Positions 25,637-37,582 of a DNA stretch of 40,364 nt are shown here, piece after piece. Position 1 is the first letter of the stretch, and every line of letters begins with the position of its first letter. The position numbers were made by a program, and so were the translations under genes. The notes beneath the pieces are model-generated. The model was not told the origin of the DNA. It did no database searches and saw only the letters and a list, made by a program, of their open reading frames with translations. Source of the stretch: a bacterium (GTDB lineage: Bacteria; DUMJ01); assembly GCA_012839925.1 (NCBI GenBank), contig DUMJ01000076.1:1-40364 (forward strand), read 5' to 3'.

Positions 25637-26855
25637 TTATGTCCCTATCTCCCAATTCTCAAGATACCTTTTCTGCTCTTCGGTCATCTGATCTATGTTT
25701 ATACCCATAGTCAGAAGTTTTCTCCTGGCAACCTCTCTATCTATATCTATCGGTACATCCAATACCCTGACAGGTAAATCCTTTCCCTCTTTAACCAGAA
25801 AATCCACCGCTAAAGCCTGATTAGCAAAGCTCATATCCATAACATTTGAAGGATGCCCTTCTGCACAGGCTAGATTTAACAATCTTCCTCTGGCTAATAA
25901 ATAGAGCTTTTTCCCATCCTGAATTGTGAACTCCTCAAGCTCATCCCTTATCTCTCTTCTGGAGGTTGAGATCTCTTCCAGCCCTTTTACATCTATTTCT
26001 ACATCAAAATGCCCCGAATTACCTAATATTACGCCATCCTTCATAAGATAGAAGTGTTCCTTCCTTATAACATTTATATTCCCTGTTACAGTTACGAATA
26101 TATCTCCATATCTTGCTGCCTCTCTTATTGGCATAACATCATATCCATCCATAACCGCCTCTAAAGCCTTTATATAGTCTACTTCTACTACTATGACCTT
26201 GGCTCCCATCCCTCTTGCCCTGCTTGCTAATCCCCTGCCACACTGCCCGTACCCACATACTACAAAGTTTTTCCCGGCTAAAAGAATATTTGTAGCCCTT
26301 AATATTCCATCTATGGTACTCTGTCCAGTCCCGTATCTATTATCAAAGAAATGTTTGGTCATAGCATTATTTACCGCTATCACTGGTATCCTTAACTGTT
26401 TGGTCTTATCCATACTCAACAGTCTGTTTACTCCAGTAGTTGTTTCTTCTGTACCACCGATGACATATCCTCCAAATTCTTCCCATCTTTTATGGAGTAC
26501 TGTGGTTAAATCTCCTCCATCATCCATAATAATATGTGGCTTTATCGATAAGACCTGTTCTATATTCTTATAATATTCTTCTTCACTTATTCCCCTTCTT
26601 GCATATACGTCTGCAGTATGTTCTTCTGAGAGTGTTTCCACAACATCATCCTGGGTGCTCAGTGGATTTGAACCGCACAGTGCAATTTCTGCCCCTCCAG
26701 CTCTAAGTGTCCTAACTAAGACAGCGGTTTCTGTGGTTACATGGAGACACATCCCGATTCTTATTCCAACCAGTAGTTTTTCTCTTTCAAAGTCTTCTCT
26801 TAAGGACATTAAAACGGGCATCTGCCTTTCAGCCCACTCTATTCTTAATCTTCCT

Positions 26856-26863
<8 letters not shown>
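25637..26863 (-). CDS. ahcY: S-adenosylhomocysteinase
   Basis: It hydrolyses S-adenosylhomocysteine to adenosine and homocysteine using bound NAD, removing the inhibitory product of methylation. The 408 residues include MPVLMSLRE, YGTGQSTIDGI, the NAD loop CGYGQCGRGLASRARGMGA, and GNSGHFDVEID. The C-terminus ends shortly after MTEEQKRYLENW, the compact form seen in Thermotoga and archaea, which lacks the extended Lys-Tyr tail of eukaryotic and many proteobacterial enzymes. A strong AAGGAGG precedes the ATG, 8 bases of which overlap the permease gene. It is the last gene of the speD operon. Confidence 0.95.
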
Positions 26864-30109
<3,246 letters not shown>

Positions 30110-30126
<17 letters not shown>

Positions 30127-30934
30127 ATTTACTTCCTCCTTGTAAAAGGTCTAAAAGATTTTCTCCAAAAAAATCTGGTTTAAGTTTCTCTGGGAGTCTC
30201 TCTAAATCGTCTCTTTTAGAGATACCACTCGTAACTATCCCTGTCTTACATCCCAGCTTTTTCCCTGCTGTCAGATCAGTCTCAATGCGGTCTCCAACAA
30301 AGAGCACCTCTTCAGGGTCTACATTACCAAGTTGTTCCAGCATAAGCCTTAACCCCAGTGTCTCTGGCTTACCTATTACTACTGGTTTTATCCCGGAAGC
30401 TGTTTCAACAGCCTTTACAATACTTCCTCCTCCAGGGATTACTCCATTCTCAACAGGAAAGGTTACATCTGTATTTGTTGCAATAAACCTAGCTCCGGAC
30501 ATAATCGCATGTTGTGCACAGGTAAGTTTTTGAAACGTAAAGTTTCTATCCATACCAACAACCACATAATCAATTGGCGGATCATAATTTGTCCAGATTA
30601 TATTTCTAAATCCTGCCTCTAATAATTCCAAAACTATACCTTCTTCTCCTAAAATAAAGATTCTACTATCTTTACTGATCTCCTTTGAGAGGTATAGCGC
30701 TGTAAGATAACTAGAAGTAAATATATCAGATACAGAGACGTTTATCCCCATATTATCAAATAACTCTAGCACTCTCTGTCGAGGTCTGGTAGAGTTATTG
30801 GTGAGATAAACAACCCTGCAGTTATTTTCTTTTAGAAGTTTTATCCCCTCTATAGCCTCTGGGATTGGAGTTTTCCCTCTTATTACCACTCCATCTATAT
30901 CTAATATGACTAATTTTACACTGTCAGATTCCAA
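30110..30934 (-). CDS. HAD-superfamily phosphatase, NagD/subclass IIA type
   Basis: This is a HAD hydrolase of 274 residues. Motif I is LDIDGVVIRG, with the nucleophile and acid aspartates in DxD; motif II is YLTNNSTR. The cap domain follows, then motif III lysine in IGKPE and motif IV LFVGDRIETD. This is the p-nitrophenyl-phosphatase/phosphoglycolate phosphatase-like IIA group; the actual substrate is not deducible. The start is TTG 30934 after GAGAGAGG, overlapping speE by 11 bases. It is the third gene of the speD operon and could be a housekeeping phosphatase with no polyamine role. Confidence 0.88.
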
Positions 30935-31862
30935 AGAACCTCTCTCTCCTCGCTATTAAAAGAGGTTTATTGTCCTCTATAATAACAGTTTCCATATTGA
31001 TGGCATTTCTAAGATCTTTTGGTAGACTGAAGATATATCTGTGAGTTTCTCCATCGTAGTATTTTAGATCTGTTAAACCAGACCTTTCTAATCTCTCATT
31101 AATCTCTTCTTCTTTTATTTTGACAGGGTCTTTCCCCAAGGTTCCCATAACGAATCCCCAGTCAGAATCATACATGGGAATATATGCATGATATGACCTT
31201 ACAACTGGAAATATCTGTTTTAACGTATTATATATCGCTGTATGTGCCTCATTATTTATAACAGAGACACTCAATGCCTGAGTTACAAATACCCCGTTTT
31301 CAGACAGACGACTTTTTATGGCATTATAGAATTCTTTAGTAAACAATTTAGATGCTGGTCCTTCTTCTAGTGGTTCTGTGAGATCACTGATTATAACGTC
31401 AAATTTTTCTTCAGTATTTTCCACATAAGCTCTGGCATCTCCGATAATAACTTCTGCTTTTGGGTCTGCGAAAGACCCGGCAGATAGATTCGGCATATAC
31501 TCTTTACAAAGCTCTATAACCTCTTCATCTATATCGACCATTACAGCCCTTTCTATCGGATATCGGAGTATCTCCCTTAAAGTAGCCCCTTCTCCTCCAC
31601 CAAGGAGTAAGACTCTTTTTGGATTATCAGCTAAGACCATCGCTGGATGTACCAATACTTCATGATATATGTATTCGTCTCTTTCAGATGATTGACTTTC
31701 TCCATCTAAAACGAGCATTTTACCAAACTGATAACTTTCTAATATTTCAGCTAGCTGGTATTGAGTTTCCCTGACTATTAAACTTCTCTTTATGCCATGA
31801 ACATGGTATTCACTTGGCACTACGGATTCAAGAAACCATTGCCAGTTATGTACTTTCGGCAT
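30924..31862 (-). CDS. speE: Polyamine aminopropyltransferase (spermidine synthase family)
   Basis: It transfers an aminopropyl group from decarboxylated SAM to a polyamine acceptor. The 312 residues include the N-terminal beta domain, YHEVLVHPAM, the SAM-binding LLLGGGEGATLREILRY with VDIDEEVIE, and the catalytic segment ISDLTEPLEEGPASKLFT. The usual D(S/C)TDP motif reads DLTEP: the first aspartate is kept and the second is glutamate. The leucine form is reminiscent of thermophile enzymes acting on agmatine or longer polyamines, so the acceptor may not be putrescine. An excellent ribosome site, GAGGAGGTGAT, precedes the ATG. It overlaps speD by 17 bases, which supplies its co-substrate. Confidence 0.93.
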   Translation of the reverse strand: MPKVHNWQWFLESVVPSEYHVHGIKRSLIVRETQYQLAEILESYQFGKMLVLDGESQSSERDEYIYHEVLVHPAMVLADNPKRVLLLGGGEGATLREILRYPIERAVMVDIDEEVIELCKEYMPNLSAGSFADPKAEVIIGDARAYVENTEEKFDVIISDLTEPLEEGPASKLFTKEFYNAIKSRLSENGVFVTQALSVSVINNEAHTAIYNTLKQIFPVVRSYHAYIPMYDSDWGFVMGTLGKDPVKIKEEEINERLERSGLTDLKYYDGETHRYIFSLPKDLRNAINMETVIIEDNKPLLIARRERFFGI

Positions 31863-32259
31863 ATCCGATCACCTCCTCAGTGGTATGCAGGGTATGTATA
31901 AATTTATTCTCAGTAGGTATCCCTCTATTTACCTGCGTTACGTAGACTGACTGAGCTTTTAGTTCCTCGGCAACTATCTCACAGGCTTTCCATGGGTCTG
32001 TACTTTCCCCACAGGTATATATATCTACAGCTGCATATCCATATTCTGGCCAGGTATGTATAGAGATATGAGATTCTGCTATAACTACAACCCCACTTAC
32101 CCCAACAGGATCAAACTTATGAAACACCGCTTCTTTTATATGAGCATTGGCTAATATAGCTGCTTTTATCATAAGTTCTTTTATCTTTTCCACGCTGTCT
32201 AAAAAATTCGCCTGACATCCAGAAAGCTCCACTATTATGTGGACCCCGAGAGTTTTCAT
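31846..32259 (-). CDS. speD: S-adenosylmethionine decarboxylase proenzyme
   Basis: This pyruvoyl enzyme makes decarboxylated SAM for aminopropyl transfer. The 137 residues fit the short class found in Bacillus, archaea and Thermotoga. Self-cleavage should occur between Glu62 and Ser63 in AESHISIHTWPE, generating the pyruvoyl group. His68 and Cys83 (in YTCGES) complete the processing and catalytic residues at the same numbers as in Thermotoga maritima. A GGGAG lies 6 nt before the ATG. It is the first gene of a seven-gene minus-strand operon with its own promoter upstream. Confidence 0.97.
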   Translation of the reverse strand: MKTLGVHIIVELSGCQANFLDSVEKIKELMIKAAILANAHIKEAVFHKFDPVGVSGVVVIAESHISIHTWPEYGYAAVDIYTCGESTDPWKACEIVAEELKAQSVYVTQVNRGIPTENKFIHTLHTTEEVIGYAEST

Positions 32260-32338
32260 CTCAAGCTCCCAACCCCTTTCTCTATAGTTTTATAGTTTTT
32301 TATTCTCAGGTAGATATACTACCCTTACACAGTTTATA

Positions 32339-32367
32339 ACTATACAGTTTTTTAGAAAAAAATGCAA
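32339..32367 (-). promoter_or_regulatory. Promoter of the speD-ahcY operon
   Basis: On the minus strand TTGCAT (32362-32367), a 17-nt spacer and TATAGT (32339-32344, 5 of 6) face speD. The start is predicted near 32332, leaving a leader of about 73 nt. The leader holds two small stems: GGTAG/CTACC around 32309-32323 and CTATA/TATAG just downstream on the transcript. The rest of 32260-32402 shows no gene. Confidence 0.6.
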
Positions 32368-32402
32368 TATCCTGAAGGCTATACCTGGGATAGATCCACT
32401 TT

Positions 32403-33290
32403 TTAGCCTCTTATTACTGTATTTCTTAAAATACCTATGTTTTCTATCTCAATTTCTACAGTATCTCCAGGATATACAGGGGCGATACCTGAAGGAGTTC
32501 CGGTAGCTATTATATCTCCAGGTTCAAGTGTCATATGTAGAGTTATATAGGATACTATCTCAGGGATTTTAAATATAAGATTTCTGGTATTATCCTTCTG
32601 TCTGGTAGTTCCATTTACTCTGAGTTCTATATTTAAATCATGAGGGTCTCTTATATAACCTTTTAAGACCAGGTACGGACCTATCGGACAGAATGTATCG
32701 AAACTTTTGGACCTGAACCATGGATTGGCCATTTTAAGATCTTCTGTCTGCATATCTCTGGCGGTTACATCATTTATTATGGTATATCCCAAAATATACT
32801 CCATAGCTTTCTCTTTAGATACATTTTTAGCTCTTTTCCCTATTACTAACCCCAACTCTGCCTCCGGATCAACTCTGGTAAGACATTCAGGGTATACTAT
32901 TGCATCCTCCGGCCCTATAATAGCTGAAACTGCTTTACTGAAGAATATTGGCTCTTCAGGAGGATTATAACCGGTTTCTCTGGCATGCTCTGTATAATTC
33001 CTTCCTAAAGCTATTATCTTTGATGGTCTTATTATTGGGGAAAGTGTTTTAAAAGATTCAACATAGAGAGATTCTTTCAGATTATATCTCTCTATAAAGT
33101 CTGCAACTTTTTTCAGACAGAATTCCGGGTTATCCAGGCTAAGTAAATCTTCTATTGAATTGAAGAACCAATCTTCACCTCTGTATATGGTAGAATAGAC
33201 TTTTAGTGCCTTGGAAAGGTTTATTGTTCTATTATTATCCAGGAGACCTATAAATCTTTCATTATCGATTTGACAGTTTAAGAGTTTCAT
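32403..33290 (-). CDS. Fumarylacetoacetate hydrolase family protein
   Basis: This belongs to the FAH/HpcE family of metal-dependent C-C bond hydrolases, decarboxylases and tautomerases (oxaloacetate decarboxylase/acylpyruvase-like group). The 295 residues contain KIIALGRNYTEHARE, IFFSKAVSAIIGPEDAI, the metal ligands in DPEAELGLVIG and DVTARDMQ, and the C-terminal GDIIATGTPSG. The substrate is not deducible. A strong GAGGAGG precedes the ATG. It is divergently transcribed from the phosphotriesterase-family gene, with overlapping promoters between them, and is separated from speD by 143 bases and another promoter. Confidence 0.9.
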   Translation of the reverse strand: MKLLNCQIDNERFIGLLDNNRTINLSKALKVYSTIYRGEDWFFNSIEDLLSLDNPEFCLKKVADFIERYNLKESLYVESFKTLSPIIRPSKIIALGRNYTEHARETGYNPPEEPIFFSKAVSAIIGPEDAIVYPECLTRVDPEAELGLVIGKRAKNVSKEKAMEYILGYTIINDVTARDMQTEDLKMANPWFRSKSFDTFCPIGPYLVLKGYIRDPHDLNIELRVNGTTRQKDNTRNLIFKIPEIVSYITLHMTLEPGDIIATGTPSGIAPVYPGDTVEIEIENIGILRNTVIRG

Positions 33291-33319
33291 AATTACCTCC
33301 TCTGTTAGAGATTTTTTTC

Positions 33320-33328
33320 ATTATATCA
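33320..33328 (-). promoter_or_regulatory. Extended -10 promoter of the FAH-family gene
   Basis: On the minus strand TGA precedes a perfect TATAAT (the -10 at 33320-33325). No convincing -35 is present. The start is predicted near 33312, followed by a short leader with GAGGAGG. The upstream half overlaps the -10 of the divergent promoter. Confidence 0.6.
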
Positions 33329-33336
33329 TAACTTTT

Positions 33337-33345
33337 TGGTATAAT
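33337..33345 (+). promoter_or_regulatory. Extended -10 promoter of the phosphotriesterase-family gene
   Basis: TGG followed by a perfect TATAAT (33340-33345); the -35 is poor. The start is expected near 33352, with AGGAGG (33360-33365) before ATG 33373. It lies 14 bases from the -10 of the divergent FAH promoter. Confidence 0.65.
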
Positions 33346-33372
33346 AGTAGAAAAGTTCAGGAGGAATTTCTT

Positions 33373-34314
33373 ATGATAGTTACTGTGAGAGGACCGCTAG
33401 ATAGTTCTTCTCTTGGCAGGACACTGGTACATGAGCACATTCTGGTTGATTTTTCTGCTATGGATATTACATCCCGTGATAAGTATGATACTGACGATGT
33501 GATAGAAAAAGTGACGCCCTTCCTGGAGGACCTTCAGAGATTTGGTTTCACTGGGTTTGTGGACTGTACACCCTCCTATCTTGGACGCGATATAAGACTT
33601 CTACATAAATTGTCGGAGAGATTAGATATGCATATTATTACCAATACCGGATACTATGGTGCGGCAAATGATAGATATGTACCAAAGTTTGCATATGAGG
33701 AGAGAGAAGAGAAATTGGCAAACAGATGGATAAAGGAGTATCGTGATGGCATAGAGGATACTAGTATTAGACCAGGTTTTATAAAGATCGGTGTTGACCC
33801 TGGACCTCTAAGTGAAATAGACCGTAAACTGGTTTCAGCTTCAGCGATGACCCATTTAGAAACAGGGTTAACGATAGCCTGTCATACGGGAGAAGGGGAG
33901 GCAGCGCTGGATGTTCTAAATGTTATAAAGAGTTACAAGGTTTCTCCTTCTGCACTTATAATAGTCCATGCGGATAGCATAAAGGATAGGGATGTAATCT
34001 TTAAGTTAGCAGATGAAGGATGCTGGGTAGAGCTTGATTCTGTGGGTAGTAAGCCTATCGAAACTCATCTCGAACTTATTGGAGAGGTAATAAAAAGGAA
34101 TTTTATCTCACAACTTCTGATTTCTCAGGATGCTGGATGGTACAGAGTTGAAGAGCCAGATGGTGGCATGAATAAATTTAATCCATATATTCATATCCCT
34201 GAAATTCTTATACCTGCATTGGTTAGAGATATAAGTGAGGATATAATCAATATAATATTTATTGAAAACCCGACCAGGGCACTTTCTATATCTGGTAGAA
34301 AGTTATGCTCTTAA
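33373..34314 (+). CDS. Phosphotriesterase-family metallohydrolase
   Basis: This amidohydrolase-superfamily TIM barrel of the phosphotriesterase/PHP group has 313 residues. All binuclear metal ligands can be placed: His20-x-His22 in LVHEHI, the carbamylatable lysine in GFIKIG, histidines in IACHTGE and IVHAD, and the aspartate in ISQDAG. Relatives act as lactonases or promiscuous organophosphate hydrolases; here the natural substrate is unknown, and a lactone is the likeliest guess. AGGAGG lies 7 nt before the ATG. It has its own promoter facing away from the FAH gene, which may act on a related metabolite. Confidence 0.88.
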   Translation: MIVTVRGPLDSSSLGRTLVHEHILVDFSAMDITSRDKYDTDDVIEKVTPFLEDLQRFGFTGFVDCTPSYLGRDIRLLHKLSERLDMHIITNTGYYGAANDRYVPKFAYEEREEKLANRWIKEYRDGIEDTSIRPGFIKIGVDPGPLSEIDRKLVSASAMTHLETGLTIACHTGEGEAALDVLNVIKSYKVSPSALIIVHADSIKDRDVIFKLADEGCWVELDSVGSKPIETHLELIGEVIKRNFISQLLISQDAGWYRVEEPDGGMNKFNPYIHIPEILIPALVRDISEDIINIIFIENPTRALSISGRKLCS

Positions 34315-34345
34315 TAATTTCTTAAAAAAATGAACCGGTTTATTA

Positions 34346-34373
34346 TTGCTATACTATTTTATTATGGTATAAA
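34346..34373 (+). promoter_or_regulatory. Promoter of the pst operon
   Basis: TTGCTA (34346-34351), a 16-nt spacer and TATAAA (34368-34373), preceded by TGG, closely match the layout of the K+ operon promoter. The transcription start is predicted at about 34380, at or next to the pstC ATG at 34382. A perfect AACCGGTT (34333-34340) sits just upstream of the -35 and might be an operator. Confidence 0.65.
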
Positions 34374-34381
34374 ATTAGAGT

Positions 34382-35281
34382 ATGGAAGTTAGAGAAAAAC
34401 TTGCTTATATAATCATATCTTTATTAGCTAGTGTTGCCATTATAAGTGTTATTTTAATATTTATATTTATAGCAAGAGAATCTTTACCCATTTTCTTTAA
34501 TCCGGAGATTAAAAAAGAGGCAAATTTAAGGGTTTTCTTCTTTACCAGAGACTGGCAACCTATAAGCTTAATACCTAAATATTCTTTTATCCCTCTTATA
34601 GTAGGTACTGTTAAAGTTACGATAGTTGCGATTGTTATCGCATTTCCTCTCTCTTTAGGGGCTGCTCTTTTTACCTCTGAATTTATACCCGGAAAATTTA
34701 GAGAGATAATAAAACCAGTGATAGAACTGTTCTCAGCCATCCCTTCGGTAGTTCTCGGTTTCTTTGCCCTTATGAATATAGCCACTTGGGTTCAGGTTTT
34801 ATTTCATGCATCTTCAAGATTAAATGCAGTAACTGCAGGTTTTGCCCTTGCATTTGCCGTTATACCGATTACCTATACTATATGTGAGGATGCACTTAAT
34901 ACTGTTCCTCGAGAGTTGAGAGAAGCCAGTATTGCTTTAGGGGCTACTAAGTGGCAGACTGCGGTTAAGGTGGTTTTACCTGCTGCATCTGGAGGTGTCT
35001 TTGCAGGGATAATGCTTGGGTTAGCCAGGGCTATGGGTGAGACCATGATAGTCCTTATGGTTTCCGGGAATGCTGCACAGATAACATTGAGTTTTCTGGA
35101 TTCTGTAAGAACTATCCCTGCAACTATAGCTGCAGAGATGGGTGAAGTAGCATTTGGAAGTGCTCATTATGCAACCCTCTTCTTTTTAGGATTACTTCTA
35201 TTCTCTATCACCTTTGTTATAAATTATATAGCCTCCACCCTCCTGGAGAGAACTCAGAAACGACTTAGAGGTGAGAGATGA
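34382..35281 (+). CDS. pstC: Phosphate ABC transporter permease PstC
   Basis: This is one of two membrane subunits of the high-affinity phosphate importer. The 299 residues carry about six membrane helices and the permease/ATPase coupling loop [22 protein letters not shown]. The N-terminal helix is followed by a periplasmic segment (about 37-65), as usual for PstC. The ATG has no ribosome site and lies at the predicted transcription start, so the mRNA may be leaderless. pstA overlaps by 4 bases (ATGA). No pstS gene for the binding protein is nearby. Confidence 0.94.
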   Translation: MEVREKLAYIIISLLASVAIISVILIFIFIARESLPIFFNPEIKKEANLRVFFFTRDWQPISLIPKYSFIPLIVGTVKVTIVAIVIAFPLSLGAALFTSEFIPGKFREIIKPVIELFSAIPSVVLGFFALMNIATWVQVLFHASSRLNAVTAGFALAFAVIPITYTICEDALNTVPRELREASIALGATKWQTAVKVVLPAASGGVFAGIMLGLARAMGETMIVLMVSGNAAQITLSFLDSVRTIPATIAAEMGEVAFGSAHYATLFFLGLLLFSITFVINYIASTLLERTQKRLRGER

Positions 35282-36120
35282 GGTTTAAGGAGAAGATTTA
35301 TTTATCCCTCACTGCTCTGGCAACATTAATAATTATAGGCTTACTCTCTTATATTATCTTTGACATATTAAAAAACGGAATAGGTGTAATAACCTGGGAA
35401 TTTCTCTCTCAGCCACCAAGAGAGGGTATGACAAAAGGGGGTATATTCCCTGCCATATATGGCACTTTAGTCAGGACCCTGTTGATGCTGGTATTTGTTG
35501 TACCAATAGGGGTATTTACCGCTATATATCTTAATGAGTATGGCAGAGGCTCAAATTTTTCTAAGTGGATTAGACTGGCGATAAATAACCTTGCCAGTGT
35601 TCCCTCGATAGTCTTTGGTCTTTTCGGTATGGGGTTTTTTGTCCTGTTTCTGAGGCTTGGAGCAGGTCTTCTATCCGCTGCTTTAACTATAGGTATTCTT
35701 ACCCTTCCTATAGTTGTGGTTTCCACTGAAGAGGCTTTAAGGGCTGTTCCTAATTCCTATAGAGAGGCTGGTTTTGCTCTTGGAGCTACTAAATGGCAGG
35801 TTATAAGATCAATCGTTTTACCCCAGGCTCTCCCAGGGATATTGACTGGAGCAATATTGAGCGTGGGTAGGGGGATGGGAGAGGTTGCTCCTCTTTTATT
35901 TACAGGAGTTGCATACTATCTTCCCTATCTGCCATCTTCTATTTTTGACCAATTTATGGATTTAGGATATCATATATACATAATGACTACTCAATCCTTT
36001 AATATAGAGTTGACAAGACCTATTCAGTATGGTACCGCATTAGTTCTCCTTATGCTTACGCTTTCTTTTAATATAATCGCTATATTTATAAGATATAGAA
36101 TGAGGAGGAAGAGGTCCTGA
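35278..36120 (+). CDS. pstA: Phosphate ABC transporter permease PstA
   Basis: This is the second membrane subunit of the phosphate importer. It has 280 residues with about six helices, the [20 protein letters not shown] segment opening the permease domain and the coupling loop [22 protein letters not shown]. The periplasmic loop after the first helix contains [15 protein letters not shown], typical for PstA. It overlaps pstC by 4 bases and is followed by pstB 2 bases after its stop, so transcription and translation are coupled. Confidence 0.95.
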   Translation: MRFKEKIYLSLTALATLIIIGLLSYIIFDILKNGIGVITWEFLSQPPREGMTKGGIFPAIYGTLVRTLLMLVFVVPIGVFTAIYLNEYGRGSNFSKWIRLAINNLASVPSIVFGLFGMGFFVLFLRLGAGLLSAALTIGILTLPIVVVSTEEALRAVPNSYREAGFALGATKWQVIRSIVLPQALPGILTGAILSVGRGMGEVAPLLFTGVAYYLPYLPSSIFDQFMDLGYHIYIMTTQSFNIELTRPIQYGTALVLLMLTLSFNIIAIFIRYRMRRKRS

Positions 36121-36122
36121 TA

Positions 36123-36905
36123 ATGAATAATAAGTTAAAAATAAAAATTTCAGTGAGGAATTTAAATATATATTATGGAAAATTTTTAGCTATAAAGAAT
36201 ATAACTCTGGATATTCCGGAAAGGAGTATCACCGCCGTTATCGGTCCATCTGGTTGTGGAAAATCAACATTCCTCAGGGCTTTAAACAGGATGAATGAGC
36301 TTCTTCCGGATGTTAAAACTGAGGGAGAAGTCTCGATAGATGGTCGGAATATATATTCACCAGATGTCGATCTGGTAAAATTAAGGAGAAATGTTGGCAT
36401 GGTTTTTCAGAGACCGAACCCATTCCCTAAATCTATATTTGAAAATGTGGCTTTTGGTCTTCGTATTCAGGGTATCAGAGATAGAGAGAGGATAGAAGAA
36501 ACGGTAGAGCTGAGTTTGAGAAGGGCTGCTCTCTGGGATGAGGTAAAAGATAAACTTTATAAATCTGCCCTGGAGCTTTCTGGAGGACAACAGCAGAGAT
36601 TGTGTATAGCTAGGGCTCTTGCTGTTCAGCCACAGGTAATACTGATGGATGAGCCGGCTTCTGCTCTTGATCCCATAGCAACCCTCCGGATAGAAGATCT
36701 TATGAGGGAGTTGAAAGAGGAGTATACTATAGTTATTGTGACACATAATATGCAACAGGCGGCAAGAGTTTCTGACTTTACAGCATTTTTCTTGACAGAT
36801 GAAGATCGTGCTGGTATGCTAATAGAGTATGGGAATACTTCGGATATATTTACTATGCCAAAGGACCCCAGAACGGAAGGATATATAACTGGGAGATATG
36901 GATAG
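36123..36905 (+). CDS. pstB: Phosphate ABC transporter ATPase PstB
   Basis: This ATP-hydrolysing subunit energises phosphate import. The 260 residues contain Walker [10 protein letters not shown], the PstB-specific Q-loop region [19 protein letters not shown], signature ELSGGQQQR, Walker [14 protein letters not shown] and the switch histidine in IVTHNMQQA. All catalytic residues are present. It lies 2 bases after pstA and 14 before phoU in the conventional order. No Pho-box-like repeat or phoB/phoR gene was recognised in the window. Confidence 0.98.
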   Translation: MNNKLKIKISVRNLNIYYGKFLAIKNITLDIPERSITAVIGPSGCGKSTFLRALNRMNELLPDVKTEGEVSIDGRNIYSPDVDLVKLRRNVGMVFQRPNPFPKSIFENVAFGLRIQGIRDRERIEETVELSLRRAALWDEVKDKLYKSALELSGGQQQRLCIARALAVQPQVILMDEPASALDPIATLRIEDLMRELKEEYTIVIVTHNMQQAARVSDFTAFFLTDEDRAGMLIEYGNTSDIFTMPKDPRTEGYITGRYG

Positions 36906-36919
36906 AAGGATGATGGATT

Positions 36920-37582
36920 ATGGTGAATCCAAGACATATATTTGATGAGGAGATCAGACGGTTAAGGACAGACCTTTTGAGAATGGGAACTTTAGCTCGA
37001 GAGGCTGTAGATAAATCTATCAAGGCTCTTGTAAATAGAGATTCTTCTCTTGCAGAAGAAGTAATAGTTGGTGATGATATAATAGATAAAATGGATCTGG
37101 ATATAGAGATGAAATGCATGGAACTTATAGCTAGACAACAACCAATGGCTAGAGACTTGAGAGTTATAGGAACCATATTAAAGACTATTACTGATCTGGA
37201 GAGAATCGCAGATCATGCGGTTGATATTGCGAAGATAGTCAAGATACTTGCAGATCAACCTCCCTTAAAGCCATTTATAGATATACCAAAAATGTGCGAA
37301 ATATCTTTATCGATGCTTGATGATGCCTTAAAAGCCTTTGTAAACGAAGATACTGAATTAGCCAGGAAGATGTGTGAGAGAGATGACCTGGTAGATGCTT
37401 TGTATGATCAGGTTTTTAGAGAACTCCTGACATATATGATGGAGGATCCTAAGGCAGTTGTGAGGGCATTGTATCTTATATTTATTGCCAGGTTTTTAGA
37501 GAGAGTAGCAGATCACGCAACTAATGTTGGAGAGAGAGTAGTTTATATGATTACTGGGGTGTTAAAAGAGCTAAATGTCTGA
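36920..37582 (+). CDS. phoU: Phosphate transport regulator PhoU
   Basis: This cytoplasmic regulator restrains Pst activity and connects it to PhoR-type signalling where that exists. The 220 residues are two copies of the three-helix PhoU domain. Each has the metal-binding E/DxxxD pattern: DLERIADHAVDIA in the first and FLERVADHATNVGE in the second. An AAGGA precedes the ATG by about 10 nt. The gene overlaps tyrS by 8 bases, so tyrosyl-tRNA synthetase translation is probably coupled to the phosphate operon. Confidence 0.95.
   Translation: MVNPRHIFDEEIRRLRTDLLRMGTLAREAVDKSIKALVNRDSSLAEEVIVGDDIIDKMDLDIEMKCMELIARQQPMARDLRVIGTILKTITDLERIADHAVDIAKIVKILADQPPLKPFIDIPKMCEISLSMLDDALKAFVNEDTELARKMCERDDLVDALYDQVFRELLTYMMEDPKAVVRALYLIFIARFLERVADHATNVGERVVYMITGVLKELNV

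Noticed and set aside
32368..32402. Terminator after the FAH-family gene on the minus strand
   Set aside because: Short imperfect pairing (CTAT/ATAG) followed by a T run that is better explained as the spacer of the speD promoter; no GC-rich stem.
35451..35464. 14-bp palindrome TGCCATATATGGCA in pstA
   Set aside because: A palindrome of this length is expected a few times in 40 kb, and it is intragenic without further context.
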